Source: JAJRZX01 sp964472295
Lineage (GTDB): Bacteria; Desulfobacterota; GWC2-55-46; JADFVP01
DNA length: 16,268 nucleotides
NCBI GenBank assembly: GCA_964472295.1
Contig: CAYYJQ010000041.1
Coordinates: 1 to 16,268, forward strand
Reading direction: 5' to 3'
A program made the translations under genes and the position numbers. Below the pieces are notes generated by a model. That model saw nothing but the letters and a program-made list of their open reading frames with translations. It was not told where the DNA came from and did not search any database. Shown here piece after piece: positions 5,199 through 11,809 of this stretch. Positions within the stretch are counted from its first letter, which is position 1; every line of letters begins with the position of its first letter.

Positions 5199-7172
5199 AT
5201 GCCGAGAATAGGCGTATTCGTATGTCAGTGCGGCAATAACATAGCGGACACCGTGGACACCGGGAAGGTGGCCGAGGAGATAAAGAAGATACCTGGCGTG
5301 GTGCATACGCAGGACTACAAGTTCATGTGCTCCTCTCCCGGCCAGGCCATGCTCAAGGAGGCCGTGAAAAAACACCGCCTCGACGGCATCATTGTCTCTG
5401 CCTGTAGCCCGCACATGCACGAGAAGACCTTCAGAAAGGCCTGCGAGGGTTGCGGCGTAAATCCCTACATGTGCGAGATTACGAACATCCGCGAGCAGTG
5501 TTCATGGGTGCACCACGACAAGACAAAGGAAACGGGCACGGAAAAGAGCATAGAACTTACGCGCATGACCGTTGAGCGCCTGAAGAAAAACCGCCCCCTT
5601 ACGCCCAACAAGATTCCCGTAAACAAGCGCGCCCTCATTATAGGTGGCGGCATCGCGGGCATACAGGCGGCCCTTGACATTGCCGAGGGCGGACGCGAGG
5701 TCCTCCTTGTCGAGAAGACGCCCTCCATCGGCGGCAACATGGCGAAACTCTCCGAGACCTTCCCCACCATGGATTGCTCGCAGTGCATTCTTACGCCAAA
5801 GATGGTGGAGGCCGAGCTCCACGAGAAGATAACGCTACTTACATACTCCGAGGTCGAGAAGATAGATGGCTTTATAGGGAACTTCACCGTAACCATAAGA
5901 AAGAAAGCCCGCTATGTGAATGAAGACCTCTGCACGGGTTGCGGCGAGTGCTGGGCAAAGTGCCCCTTCAAGGCGGATAGCGAGTTCGAGCACGGCCTCA
6001 AGAAACGCAAGGTCATATACACGCCCTTTCCCCAGTCCGTGCCCAACATACCCGTCATCGACGCCCCCAAATGCGCCATGATACAGAAGGGCAAATGCGG
6101 CATATGCGCCAAGGTCTGCGGCCCAAAGGCCATTGACTATGAGCAGAAGGACACCATACTTGAGGAAAAGGTCGGGGCCATTGTGGTGGCCACGGGTTAT
6201 GACCTCATGCCAAACGAGCGCTTTGGCGAGTACGGATACGGGAGGATAAAAGATGTTATAAACGGCCTTCAGTTCGAGCGCCTCGCATCGAGCTCAGGCC
6301 CCACGGGCGGGCAGATTCTCCGCCCATCAGACGGAAAGGAGCCCAAGAGCATTGTCTTCATTCAGTGCGTGGGTTCCCGCGATGAAAAAAAGGGTGTAAG
6401 TTACTGCTCCAAGATATGTTGCATGTACACGGCAAAACACACCATGCTATACCGCCACAAGGTCCACGATGGACAGGCCTATGTCTTCTACATGGACATA
6501 CGCTCCGGCGGAAAGCGTTATGAAGAATTCGTCCGCGGGGCCATAGAGCACGAGGGGGCCATGTACCTACGGGGGCGCGTCTCCAGGGTATACGAGAGGG
6601 ACGGCAAGGTCATCGTGCAGGGCGCCGATACGCTAAGCGATTCTCAGGTAGAAATAGAAGCCGATATGGTGGTCATGGCCACTGCCCTTGTATCGAGGCC
6701 CGGGGCCGATACGCTGGCGCAGAAACTCGGCATAGGGTATGACAAGTATAAATTCTACAATGAGTACCACCCGAAACTCAAACCCGTGGAAACAGTAACC
6801 GCCGGGATATTTCTTTCCGGCACCTGCATGGGGCCAATGGACATACCAGAGACCGTGGCCCAGGGAAGCGCCGCGGCAAGCAAGGTCATGGCCCTCTTCT
6901 CATCGGACGAGATGACAAAGGAGCCCACCACGGCGGTTGTAAACGACTTTACCTGCAACGCCTGCTGGGACTGCGTCACGGCCTGCCCCTACTCGGCCAT
7001 AGAAAAGACCGAGGTAAAGGACCACGAGGGCAATGTCATAAGAAGACTCGCCCACGTGAACGACGGCGTCTGCACGGGGTGCGGCACATGCGTAGCGGCG
7101 TGCAGGAGCAAGGCCATAGACCTGAAGGGATACACTGACGAACAGGTATTCGCCGCCATAAACGCCTTCTGA
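5199..7172 (+). CDS. hdrA: HdrA, FAD-containing heterodisulfide reductase subunit A
   Basis: HdrA carries the flavin that bifurcates electrons in characterised Hdr complexes. The 657-aa protein has the usual order. An N-terminal domain with several cysteines (residues 1-130, opening VFVCQCGNNIA) comes first, then the FAD-binding GGGIAGIQAA near 148-157. SIGGNMAKLSETFPTMDCSQC follows (Cys193, Cys196). A ferredoxin pair comes next: CTGCGECWAKCP from 245 and a Cys-rich stretch from 292 (KCGICAKVCG). The second flavin-domain half includes QCVGSRDEKKGVSYCSKICC. The C-terminal ferredoxin domain has CNACWDCVTACP from 586 and CTGCGTCVAACR from 625. ATG 5199 has AGAGG upstream. The gene sits between hdrB and the MvhD homologue, matching bacterial flx-hdr loci. 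No fusion or truncation is seen. Confidence 0.95.
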   Translation: MPRIGVFVCQCGNNIADTVDTGKVAEEIKKIPGVVHTQDYKFMCSSPGQAMLKEAVKKHRLDGIIVSACSPHMHEKTFRKACEGCGVNPYMCEITNIREQCSWVHHDKTKETGTEKSIELTRMTVERLKKNRPLTPNKIPVNKRALIIGGGIAGIQAALDIAEGGREVLLVEKTPSIGGNMAKLSETFPTMDCSQCILTPKMVEAELHEKITLLTYSEVEKIDGFIGNFTVTIRKKARYVNEDLCTGCGECWAKCPFKADSEFEHGLKKRKVIYTPFPQSVPNIPVIDAPKCAMIQKGKCGICAKVCGPKAIDYEQKDTILEEKVGAIVVATGYDLMPNERFGEYGYGRIKDVINGLQFERLASSSGPTGGQILRPSDGKEPKSIVFIQCVGSRDEKKGVSYCSKICCMYTAKHTMLYRHKVHDGQAYVFYMDIRSGGKRYEEFVRGAIEHEGAMYLRGRVSRVYERDGKVIVQGADTLSDSQVEIEADMVVMATALVSRPGADTLAQKLGIGYDKYKFYNEYHPKLKPVETVTAGIFLSGTCMGPMDIPETVAQGSAAASKVMALFSSDEMTKEPTTAVVNDFTCNACWDCVTACPYSAIEKTEVKDHEGNVIRRLAHVNDGVCTGCGTCVAACRSKAIDLKGYTDEQVFAAINAF

Positions 7173-7273
7173 GGGAAGCCGGGACGCAGGCGGCAAGGCA
7201 AGGAATAATATAAACGAGATAACGTACCGTCATTCTCCTATGAAGTGGGAAGACTGAGTCAGGAAGATAACTG

Positions 7274-7741
7274 ATGAGCGAAGAGAACGCAAAAGTGACA
7301 GGGCAGGAGACTGGTGCCGCCAGGGGCTTTGAGCCAAAGATAATGGCCTTTGTCTGCAACTGGTGCACCTATGCGGGCGCCGACCTTGCGGGCACAAGCA
7401 GGATGGAGTACCGCCCAAACGTTCGCATCATAAAACTACCCTGCACGGGCAGGATAGACCCGCTCTTTATAATAAAGGCCTTTGAGAACGGGGCCGACGG
7501 GGTGCTTGTCTCGGGTTGCCACCCCGGCGACTGCCACTACACGGCAGGCAACTACCACGCAAGACGCCGCTGGATTGCCTTTCGCGACCTCATGGAGTTT
7601 ACGGGCATTGACATGCGGAGGCTCCAGTTCTCATGGGTATCGGCCTCCGAGGCCCTGAAATGGGTGGACTTAATTAACAACGTAACGGATGAAATCAAGG
7701 CCCTGGGGCCCTTCATGGACTTTAAGAACCTTAAGGGTTGA
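7274..7741 (+). CDS. mvhD: MvhD/FlxD-type [2Fe-2S] electron-transfer subunit
   Basis: This is the delta subunit that links a hydrogenase or NADH-oxidising unit to HdrA. The 155-aa protein shows the five family cysteines: Cys28 and Cys31 (FVCNWCTYAGAD), Cys57 (LPCTGRID), Cys82 and Cys87 (SGCHPGDCHY). They bind one [2Fe-2S] cluster. A disordered-looking N-terminal extension of about 18 residues precedes the conserved core. AGGAAG lies upstream of ATG 7274. No hydrogenase large or small subunit (MvhA or MvhG) is encoded in the window. The FAD/NAD protein at 9755 is present instead, so FlxD is the better functional label. It probably docks on the HdrA C-terminal region and passes electrons from the FlxABC proteins encoded next. 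Confidence 0.93.
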   Translation: MSEENAKVTGQETGAARGFEPKIMAFVCNWCTYAGADLAGTSRMEYRPNVRIIKLPCTGRIDPLFIIKAFENGADGVLVSGCHPGDCHYTAGNYHARRRWIAFRDLMEFTGIDMRRLQFSWVSASEALKWVDLINNVTDEIKALGPFMDFKNLKG

Positions 7742-7799
7742 GCGGGGACATTAAAGGCGGTCCGCAAAAGGGTACCCAATAAGGGTTGATAATAAAACA

Positions 7800-8693
7800 A
7801 TGGAAAAAGCGCTCAGAGAAAAGGCAAGAGAACTCCTTGAGACCGGCCAGGCCAACGTGGTCATAGGTTACGAGTGGAACAGGAAAAAGACTCGCGTTAC
7901 GCCCGCCTTCGTTACCGAGGCCGGCGACGTGGACCGTCTTGTCTTCAACCCCCTCTGCGTAAATAACCTCTCCATATACCTTACGCGCAAGTACCGCGAC
8001 ATTCAGCGCCTTGGCCGGCCCGCCATAGTCGCCAAGGGCTGCGATATAAAGAACATCGTGGTCCTCATATCAGAAGGCCAGGTAAAGCGTGAGGACGTAA
8101 TAATCATCGGTATGACCTGCTCGGGCGTTGTCTACAGGCAACCTCTCTGGAAGGGCGAGTTAAGACCAGAGATAATGCCCGTAAAGTGCCATAACTGCGA
8201 CGTTCGTAACCCCCATGTCACGGACTTTGTAATCGGCGAACCCGTGGACTTCACACCTCCAGAAGAGCCCGTTGGAATGGTCTATGACAAGATAAGGGAA
8301 CTTGACGCCATGACGCCCGGAGAGCGCTGGACCTTCTGGACAGAAGAGTTCTCGCGCTGCATAAAGTGCTATGCCTGCCGTCAGGCCTGCTCGCTCTGCT
8401 ACTGCGAACGCTGCATTACCGAAAAAAACGTCCCCCAGTGGATAGAGACGAGCGCCCACCCCCGCGGAAACCTCGCCTGGAACCTCATCCGGGCCATGCA
8501 CCTTGCCGGAAGGTGCACCTTCTGCGGCGAGTGCGAGCGCTCATGCCCGACTAACATAAAACTCAACCTCGTGAACCAGAAACTCGTCCTTACGGTAAAG
8601 GACGCATTTGACTTTAAATCCGGGTATGACGAGAAGGTGCACCCGCCAATGATCGTCTACAGCCCCGAGGACCACGAGAACTTCATAAAATAA
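7800..8693 (+). CDS. flxC: FlxC-like iron-sulfur protein with FrhB-like N-terminal region
   Basis: This 297-aa cytoplasmic iron-sulfur protein lies in an Flx-Hdr locus. The first 160 residues (KGCDIKN, IIIGMTCSGV, KCHNCDVRNP) resemble the FrhB/FdhB-type fold that binds flavin or relays electrons in F420- and formate-dependent enzymes. A cysteine-dense segment follows, CIKCYACRQACSLCYCERC, from residue 187: seven cysteines in 19 residues. A standard [4Fe-4S] motif CTFCGECERSCP starts at 239. ATG 7800 is the likely start, although the best Shine-Dalgarno (AAGGG, 7781-7785) is 14 nt away. The next gene begins 12 nt after the stop. The Flx name follows gene order and domain match to the Desulfovibrio FlxABCD-HdrABC system; exact assignment of the B and C letters is less certain. 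Confidence 0.8.
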   Translation: MEKALREKARELLETGQANVVIGYEWNRKKTRVTPAFVTEAGDVDRLVFNPLCVNNLSIYLTRKYRDIQRLGRPAIVAKGCDIKNIVVLISEGQVKREDVIIIGMTCSGVVYRQPLWKGELRPEIMPVKCHNCDVRNPHVTDFVIGEPVDFTPPEEPVGMVYDKIRELDAMTPGERWTFWTEEFSRCIKCYACRQACSLCYCERCITEKNVPQWIETSAHPRGNLAWNLIRAMHLAGRCTFCGECERSCPTNIKLNLVNQKLVLTVKDAFDFKSGYDEKVHPPMIVYSPEDHENFIK

Positions 8694-8705
8694 GAGTTTT
8701 TTAAT

Positions 8706-9731
8706 ATGAGTAAGATAATTCTCAAAAAAACGGAACTCAACGCCCTCGCTGACTCGGTGCGGGACGCGGGCGCGATATTCGTAGCCCCCGCGCTTGAGGC
8801 CGGACGCGTCGTGTACAAAGAGGTGGACGACGCCGGGGATATTACCCTTGATTACATAATCCCGACTAACACGTACAAGGAATGGGTCTTCCCGCAGACA
8901 GAGGTCGTCGCCACCTTTAGCGTCACAAAAGACGGCGTGGACCTTGAGGGGGTGGACCTTACACCACCAGAGGTAGTTGTCTTCGGGGCACGGGCCTGCG
9001 AGGCCGCGAGCCTCGCGTCCCTGCGCTCCGTATTCACATGGGGAGGCGACGACGAATTCTATACCCGCAGAGAAGACAAGACAATCGTCATCACCATCGG
9101 TTGCACGGAAATTGACGACGAGTGCTTCTGCACCACAGTAGACCTCTCGCCGGCCTCCACTGCGGGCTCGGACATCTATCTTCGGGAGACAACGGACAAT
9201 GAATACCTCGTGACCGTGATAACCGAGAAGGGCGAGGCCTTCATAAAGGCCCACAAGGCAGTCTTTCAGAGGAAGAAGGCAGTGCCAAAACTCATAGATC
9301 TTGAACTGCCCCCGGTAATCGAGGGAATCGATAGAGAGAAGATAGCGAAGTGGCTCTCCAACACCGACCACTACCAGGACCCCCTCTGGCCGCTCATGAC
9401 ACGGAAGTGCTTTGGTTGCGGGGCCTGCACATTCAGTTGCCCAACATGCCACTGCTTTGACATAACCGACGAGGGCACGGCCTTTGGCGGCGAACGACGC
9501 AAAAACTGGGACGCCTGCCAGTTCGAGCACTTTACCATGCACGCGAGCGGCCATAACCCCCGCGACACGCAGTACAAGAGATGGCGTAACCGCTTCATGT
9601 GCAAGTTCAAGATATACCCCGGGAAGTTCAAGACCACCGGGTGCGTGGGTTGCGGCAGATGCATCCGCGTCTGCCCCGTGCGCCTCGACATAACAGAGGT
9701 CATGGAAGAGATAACAGGCGCCTCGGAATAA
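8706..9731 (+). CDS. flxB: FlxB-like iron-sulfur protein (sulfhydrogenase-beta / AsrA-like)
   Basis: This 341-aa protein resembles the beta subunit of archaeal sulfhydrogenase and anaerobic sulfite reductase subunit A, which pass electrons between an FAD/NAD protein and the rest of the complex. The N-terminal two thirds contain FGARACEAASL (about 97-107) and IGCTEIDDECFC. Two ferredoxin motifs follow: CFGCGACTFSCPTCHCFD from residue 235, with two extra cysteines, and CVGCGRCIRVCP from 313. The segment between them (FEHFTMHASGHNPR, then RNRFMCKF) is typical of this family. The gene starts 12 nt after flxC and ends 23 nt before flxA, which encodes its natural NAD-binding partner, as in hydB-hydG and asrA-asrB pairs. 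No sulfite reductase or hydrogenase catalytic subunit is present. Confidence 0.85.
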   Translation: MSKIILKKTELNALADSVRDAGAIFVAPALEAGRVVYKEVDDAGDITLDYIIPTNTYKEWVFPQTEVVATFSVTKDGVDLEGVDLTPPEVVVFGARACEAASLASLRSVFTWGGDDEFYTRREDKTIVITIGCTEIDDECFCTTVDLSPASTAGSDIYLRETTDNEYLVTVITEKGEAFIKAHKAVFQRKKAVPKLIDLELPPVIEGIDREKIAKWLSNTDHYQDPLWPLMTRKCFGCGACTFSCPTCHCFDITDEGTAFGGERRKNWDACQFEHFTMHASGHNPRDTQYKRWRNRFMCKFKIYPGKFKTTGCVGCGRCIRVCPVRLDITEVMEEITGASE

Positions 9732-9754
9732 GATAAAGAGTTCGGAATAAAAAA

Positions 9755-10588
9755 ATGGAAAACATATATCTCCCAAAACTCGTGACCATAGAAGACGCCT
9801 ATAACGAGACGCCTGACGTAAAGAGCTTCCGCCTCGTCTTCAAGGATAAGGAACTTCGCGACTCCTTCACCTTCAAGACAGGCCAGTTCGGGCTCTTCTC
9901 TGCCTTCGGCCTCGGCGAGTCCACCTTCTGCATATCCAACGCGCCTACGCGAAAGGGCTACATACAGTGCACCTTCCGCCGCGTGGGCCGCGTCACGGGC
10001 GGGCTCTTCGACCTTGCCATAGGAGGCACCATGGGCTTTCGAGGCCCCTTTGGCAACCACTTCCCAATAGACGAATGGAAGGGAAAGGACCTCGTCTTTA
10101 TCGCGGGCGGCATAGGCCTTCCGCCTGTCCGCTCCGTCATCTGGAACTGCCTCGACAGGCGCGAGTACTTCGGCAATATCACCATTGTCTATGGCTCAAG
10201 GTGCGTGGAAGACCTTGTATACAAGAACGAACTCTCCCACTGGCATGAACGCGACGACGTGGCCCTCTACCAGACAGTGGACCCCGGCGGAGAGACGCCC
10301 GATTGGAAGGGCGAGGTGGGCTTTGTCCCCACAATACTCGAAAAGGCCGCGCCATCGGCAAAAAACGCCGTTGCCATTGTCTGCGGACCTCCTATTATGA
10401 TAAAGTTCTCTCTATCAGTACTCGAAAGCCTGGGATTCTCTGACGACGACGTGTATACCACCCTTGAGAACAAGATGAAATGCGGAGTGGGAAAATGCGG
10501 CAGATGCAACGTGGGAGACGTGTACATCTGCAAGGAAGGTCCCGTGTACACGGCAAGAGAAATAAAAAACATGTACTATGACTTTTAA
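9755..10588 (+). CDS. flxA: FlxA-like FAD/NAD(P)-binding oxidoreductase with [2Fe-2S]
   Basis: This is the probable NADH entry point of the module. The 277-aa protein belongs to the ferredoxin-NADP reductase-like family that includes AsrB, sulfhydrogenase gamma and PyrK. The FAD-binding beta-barrel has STFCISNAP around residues 55-63 and the GGLFDLAIGG loop. The NAD-binding domain starts with FIAGGIGLPPVRS near 114-126 and has VCGPP near 208-212. The C-terminal [2Fe-2S] motif is Cys243, Cys248, Cys251 and Cys259 (CGVGKCGRC then C). It gathers electrons from NAD(P)H and passes them through FlxB and FlxC to FlxD and HdrA. NADH rather than NADPH is inferred from characterised FlxA proteins, not from a diagnostic residue. 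A 377-nt repeat-rich gap follows. Confidence 0.9.
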   Translation: MENIYLPKLVTIEDAYNETPDVKSFRLVFKDKELRDSFTFKTGQFGLFSAFGLGESTFCISNAPTRKGYIQCTFRRVGRVTGGLFDLAIGGTMGFRGPFGNHFPIDEWKGKDLVFIAGGIGLPPVRSVIWNCLDRREYFGNITIVYGSRCVEDLVYKNELSHWHERDDVALYQTVDPGGETPDWKGEVGFVPTILEKAAPSAKNAVAIVCGPPIMIKFSLSVLESLGFSDDDVYTTLENKMKCGVGKCGRCNVGDVYICKEGPVYTAREIKNMYYDF

Positions 10589-10965
10589 ATAGAAAAAATA
10601 AAGAAGGTGGTCAGGGCGGGCTTCGCCCGCAAAAAAAAGAGGAACAAAAGAGAAAGAAATGTGGGCACTGCCCACCAAAAAAAAAGATTTTCCCGCTTTC
10701 TTTTGGAAAAAAGAAAGTTTTCCGATGGTGTGGCGATGTCCCTCTGGATTTTGGGACTTTTGGCATAATAAGCACACCCTACTAAGAAGAAACCGCAACA
10801 AAGAAAATCAATATCAATGCCAGCGGCCCGAAGGGCCGCTGGAAAACCCCTGTAGGGTGGGCACAGCCCACCAAAAAAAGCCTGTAGAGCGCAACGAAAC
10901 CCGACAAAAAAATCGGTTAAAAAATTAAAAAAACGAAATAAAGAAGCGCTATCTGGAGAAAAGAA
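10589..10965. repeat. 377-nt intergenic region made of palindromic and dispersed repeats
   Basis: Between flxA and the FrdB-like gene I find five repeat modules and no credible gene. They are a GCGGGC/GCCCGC hairpin (10616-10630); GTGGGCA/TGCCCAC (10661-10675), then CCACC and an A-run; the dispersed repeat in minus orientation (10692-10813); a 10-bp perfect hairpin CCAGCGGCCC/GGGCCGCTGG (10820-10842); and GGTGGGC/GCCCACC (10856-10872), again followed by an A-run. The region ends in A-rich DNA, with GGAG at 10955-10958 serving the next start. Hairpins are followed by A-runs, not T-runs, on the plus strand, so they are not terminators for flxA. Confidence 0.8.
10692..10813 (-). repeat. Dispersed repeat, about 120 bp, copy 2 (inverted)
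   Basis: Read on the minus strand this begins TATTGATTTTCTTT, passes GGACATCGCC, and ends in the same CTTTCTTTTTTCCAAAAGAAAG hairpin core as copy 1 at 3035-3154. The two copies agree at roughly 70 percent of positions by eye, and much more closely over the last 50 bp. Opposite orientation inside the same gene cluster shows it is a mobile or amplified intergenic element rather than a regulatory site tied to one direction. Confidence 0.8.
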
Positions 10966-11742
10966 ATGACCAAGATAAAACCCGCCGCGACCGGTGACCG
11001 CACCATCCCGCCCGAAGGCGCGAAGATGATACCCATCTACATCATGGGCCGGGAATACATGGTCCCAGAGACACTCACCATCATGAAGGCCATCGAGTAC
11101 GCGGGCTATAAATACACGCGCGGTTGCGGATGCAGGGGCGGAATATGCGGCGCCTGCGCCACCTTCTACCGTTTTGTCGGTGATTACAGGCTCAGGACGG
11201 GCCTTGCCTGCCAGACCGTGGCCACCGAGGGCATGATAATCATGCAGCTCCCATTCTTTCCCTCGAACAGGCCTGACTATGACCTCGATAACCTTGGCGG
11301 AGAACCACACGAGGCCCTCAGGAGCCTCTACCCCGAGGTCTTTAAATGCGTTGGCTGCGGAACCTGTACGCGCACCTGCCCCATGGACATTGATGTCATG
11401 TACTACATCGCACTCATGAAGCGCGGTGACCTTAAGGGCGCGGCCCTCAAATCCTTTGACTGCGTTCTCTGCGGGCTCTGCGCCTCAAGGTGCCCCGCGC
11501 AGATCTCCCAGTTCACGGCCGCCATGTTCGTCCGAAGGCTCTACGGAAGGGCCATAATGCCCCGGGCCGGGCACCTTGAAAAACGGGTGGATGAAATAAA
11601 GAGCGGCAAGTACGAGGACATGCTCTCTGCCCTTGAAAGGATGGACGAAGAGAGCGTCAAGAAACTCTACGTGGAGCGCGAGCGCGAGCCGGATTTGAGC
11701 GAGCCCGGCGCATGGATGCCAAAGGACAAGAGCCACCTCTAA
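10966..11742 (+). CDS. frdB: Fumarate reductase / succinate dehydrogenase iron-sulfur subunit, soluble type
   Basis: This is the electron-transfer partner of the flavoprotein encoded next. The 258-aa protein has a [2Fe-2S] domain with Cys56, Cys61, Cys64 and Cys82 plus an extra Cys54 (GCGCRGGICGAC). A helical domain follows with CVGCGTCTRTCP from 128 and CVLCGLCASRCP from 166. The second motif has four cysteines spaced as in a ferredoxin. Membrane enzymes such as E. coli SdhB have only three there and form a [3Fe-4S] cluster next to the quinone. Here two [4Fe-4S] clusters are expected. A charged tail of about 60 residues follows. ATG 10966 has GGAG seven nt upstream. It has no HdrB-like CCG extension, unlike methanogen TfrB. 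No cytochrome b or membrane anchor gene is nearby. Confidence 0.88.
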   Translation: MTKIKPAATGDRTIPPEGAKMIPIYIMGREYMVPETLTIMKAIEYAGYKYTRGCGCRGGICGACATFYRFVGDYRLRTGLACQTVATEGMIIMQLPFFPSNRPDYDLDNLGGEPHEALRSLYPEVFKCVGCGTCTRTCPMDIDVMYYIALMKRGDLKGAALKSFDCVLCGLCASRCPAQISQFTAAMFVRRLYGRAIMPRAGHLEKRVDEIKSGKYEDMLSALERMDEESVKKLYVEREREPDLSEPGAWMPKDKSHL

Positions 11743-11809
11743 AGACGGAAGAACCTGAACGTCAAGGACAATAGAAGAATTTTCTAAGAGTCATACCAAG
11801 GGAGTCAAG

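Noticed and set aside
7274..7741. MvhD as evidence for an [NiFe]-hydrogenase coupled to Hdr
   Set aside because: No MvhA or MvhG is in the window, and the adjacent genes encode FAD/NAD and iron-sulfur proteins of the Flx type. NADH is the likelier donor.
8541..9776. 411-codon open frame on the minus strand opposite flxB
   Set aside because: It lies antisense to a clear iron-sulfur protein gene and has no ribosome-binding site or family motif. The same reasoning applies to the 363-codon frame at 13743-14834 opposite sucC.
8706..10588. Anaerobic sulfite reductase (AsrAB) genes
   Set aside because: FlxB and FlxA resemble AsrA and AsrB, but AsrC, the siroheme catalytic subunit, is missing and the hdr/mvhD context matches Flx.
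10616..10640. GC-rich hairpin after flxA as a rho-independent terminator
   Set aside because: The stem is followed by an A-run on the plus strand, not a T-run. Nothing on the minus strand ends there either.
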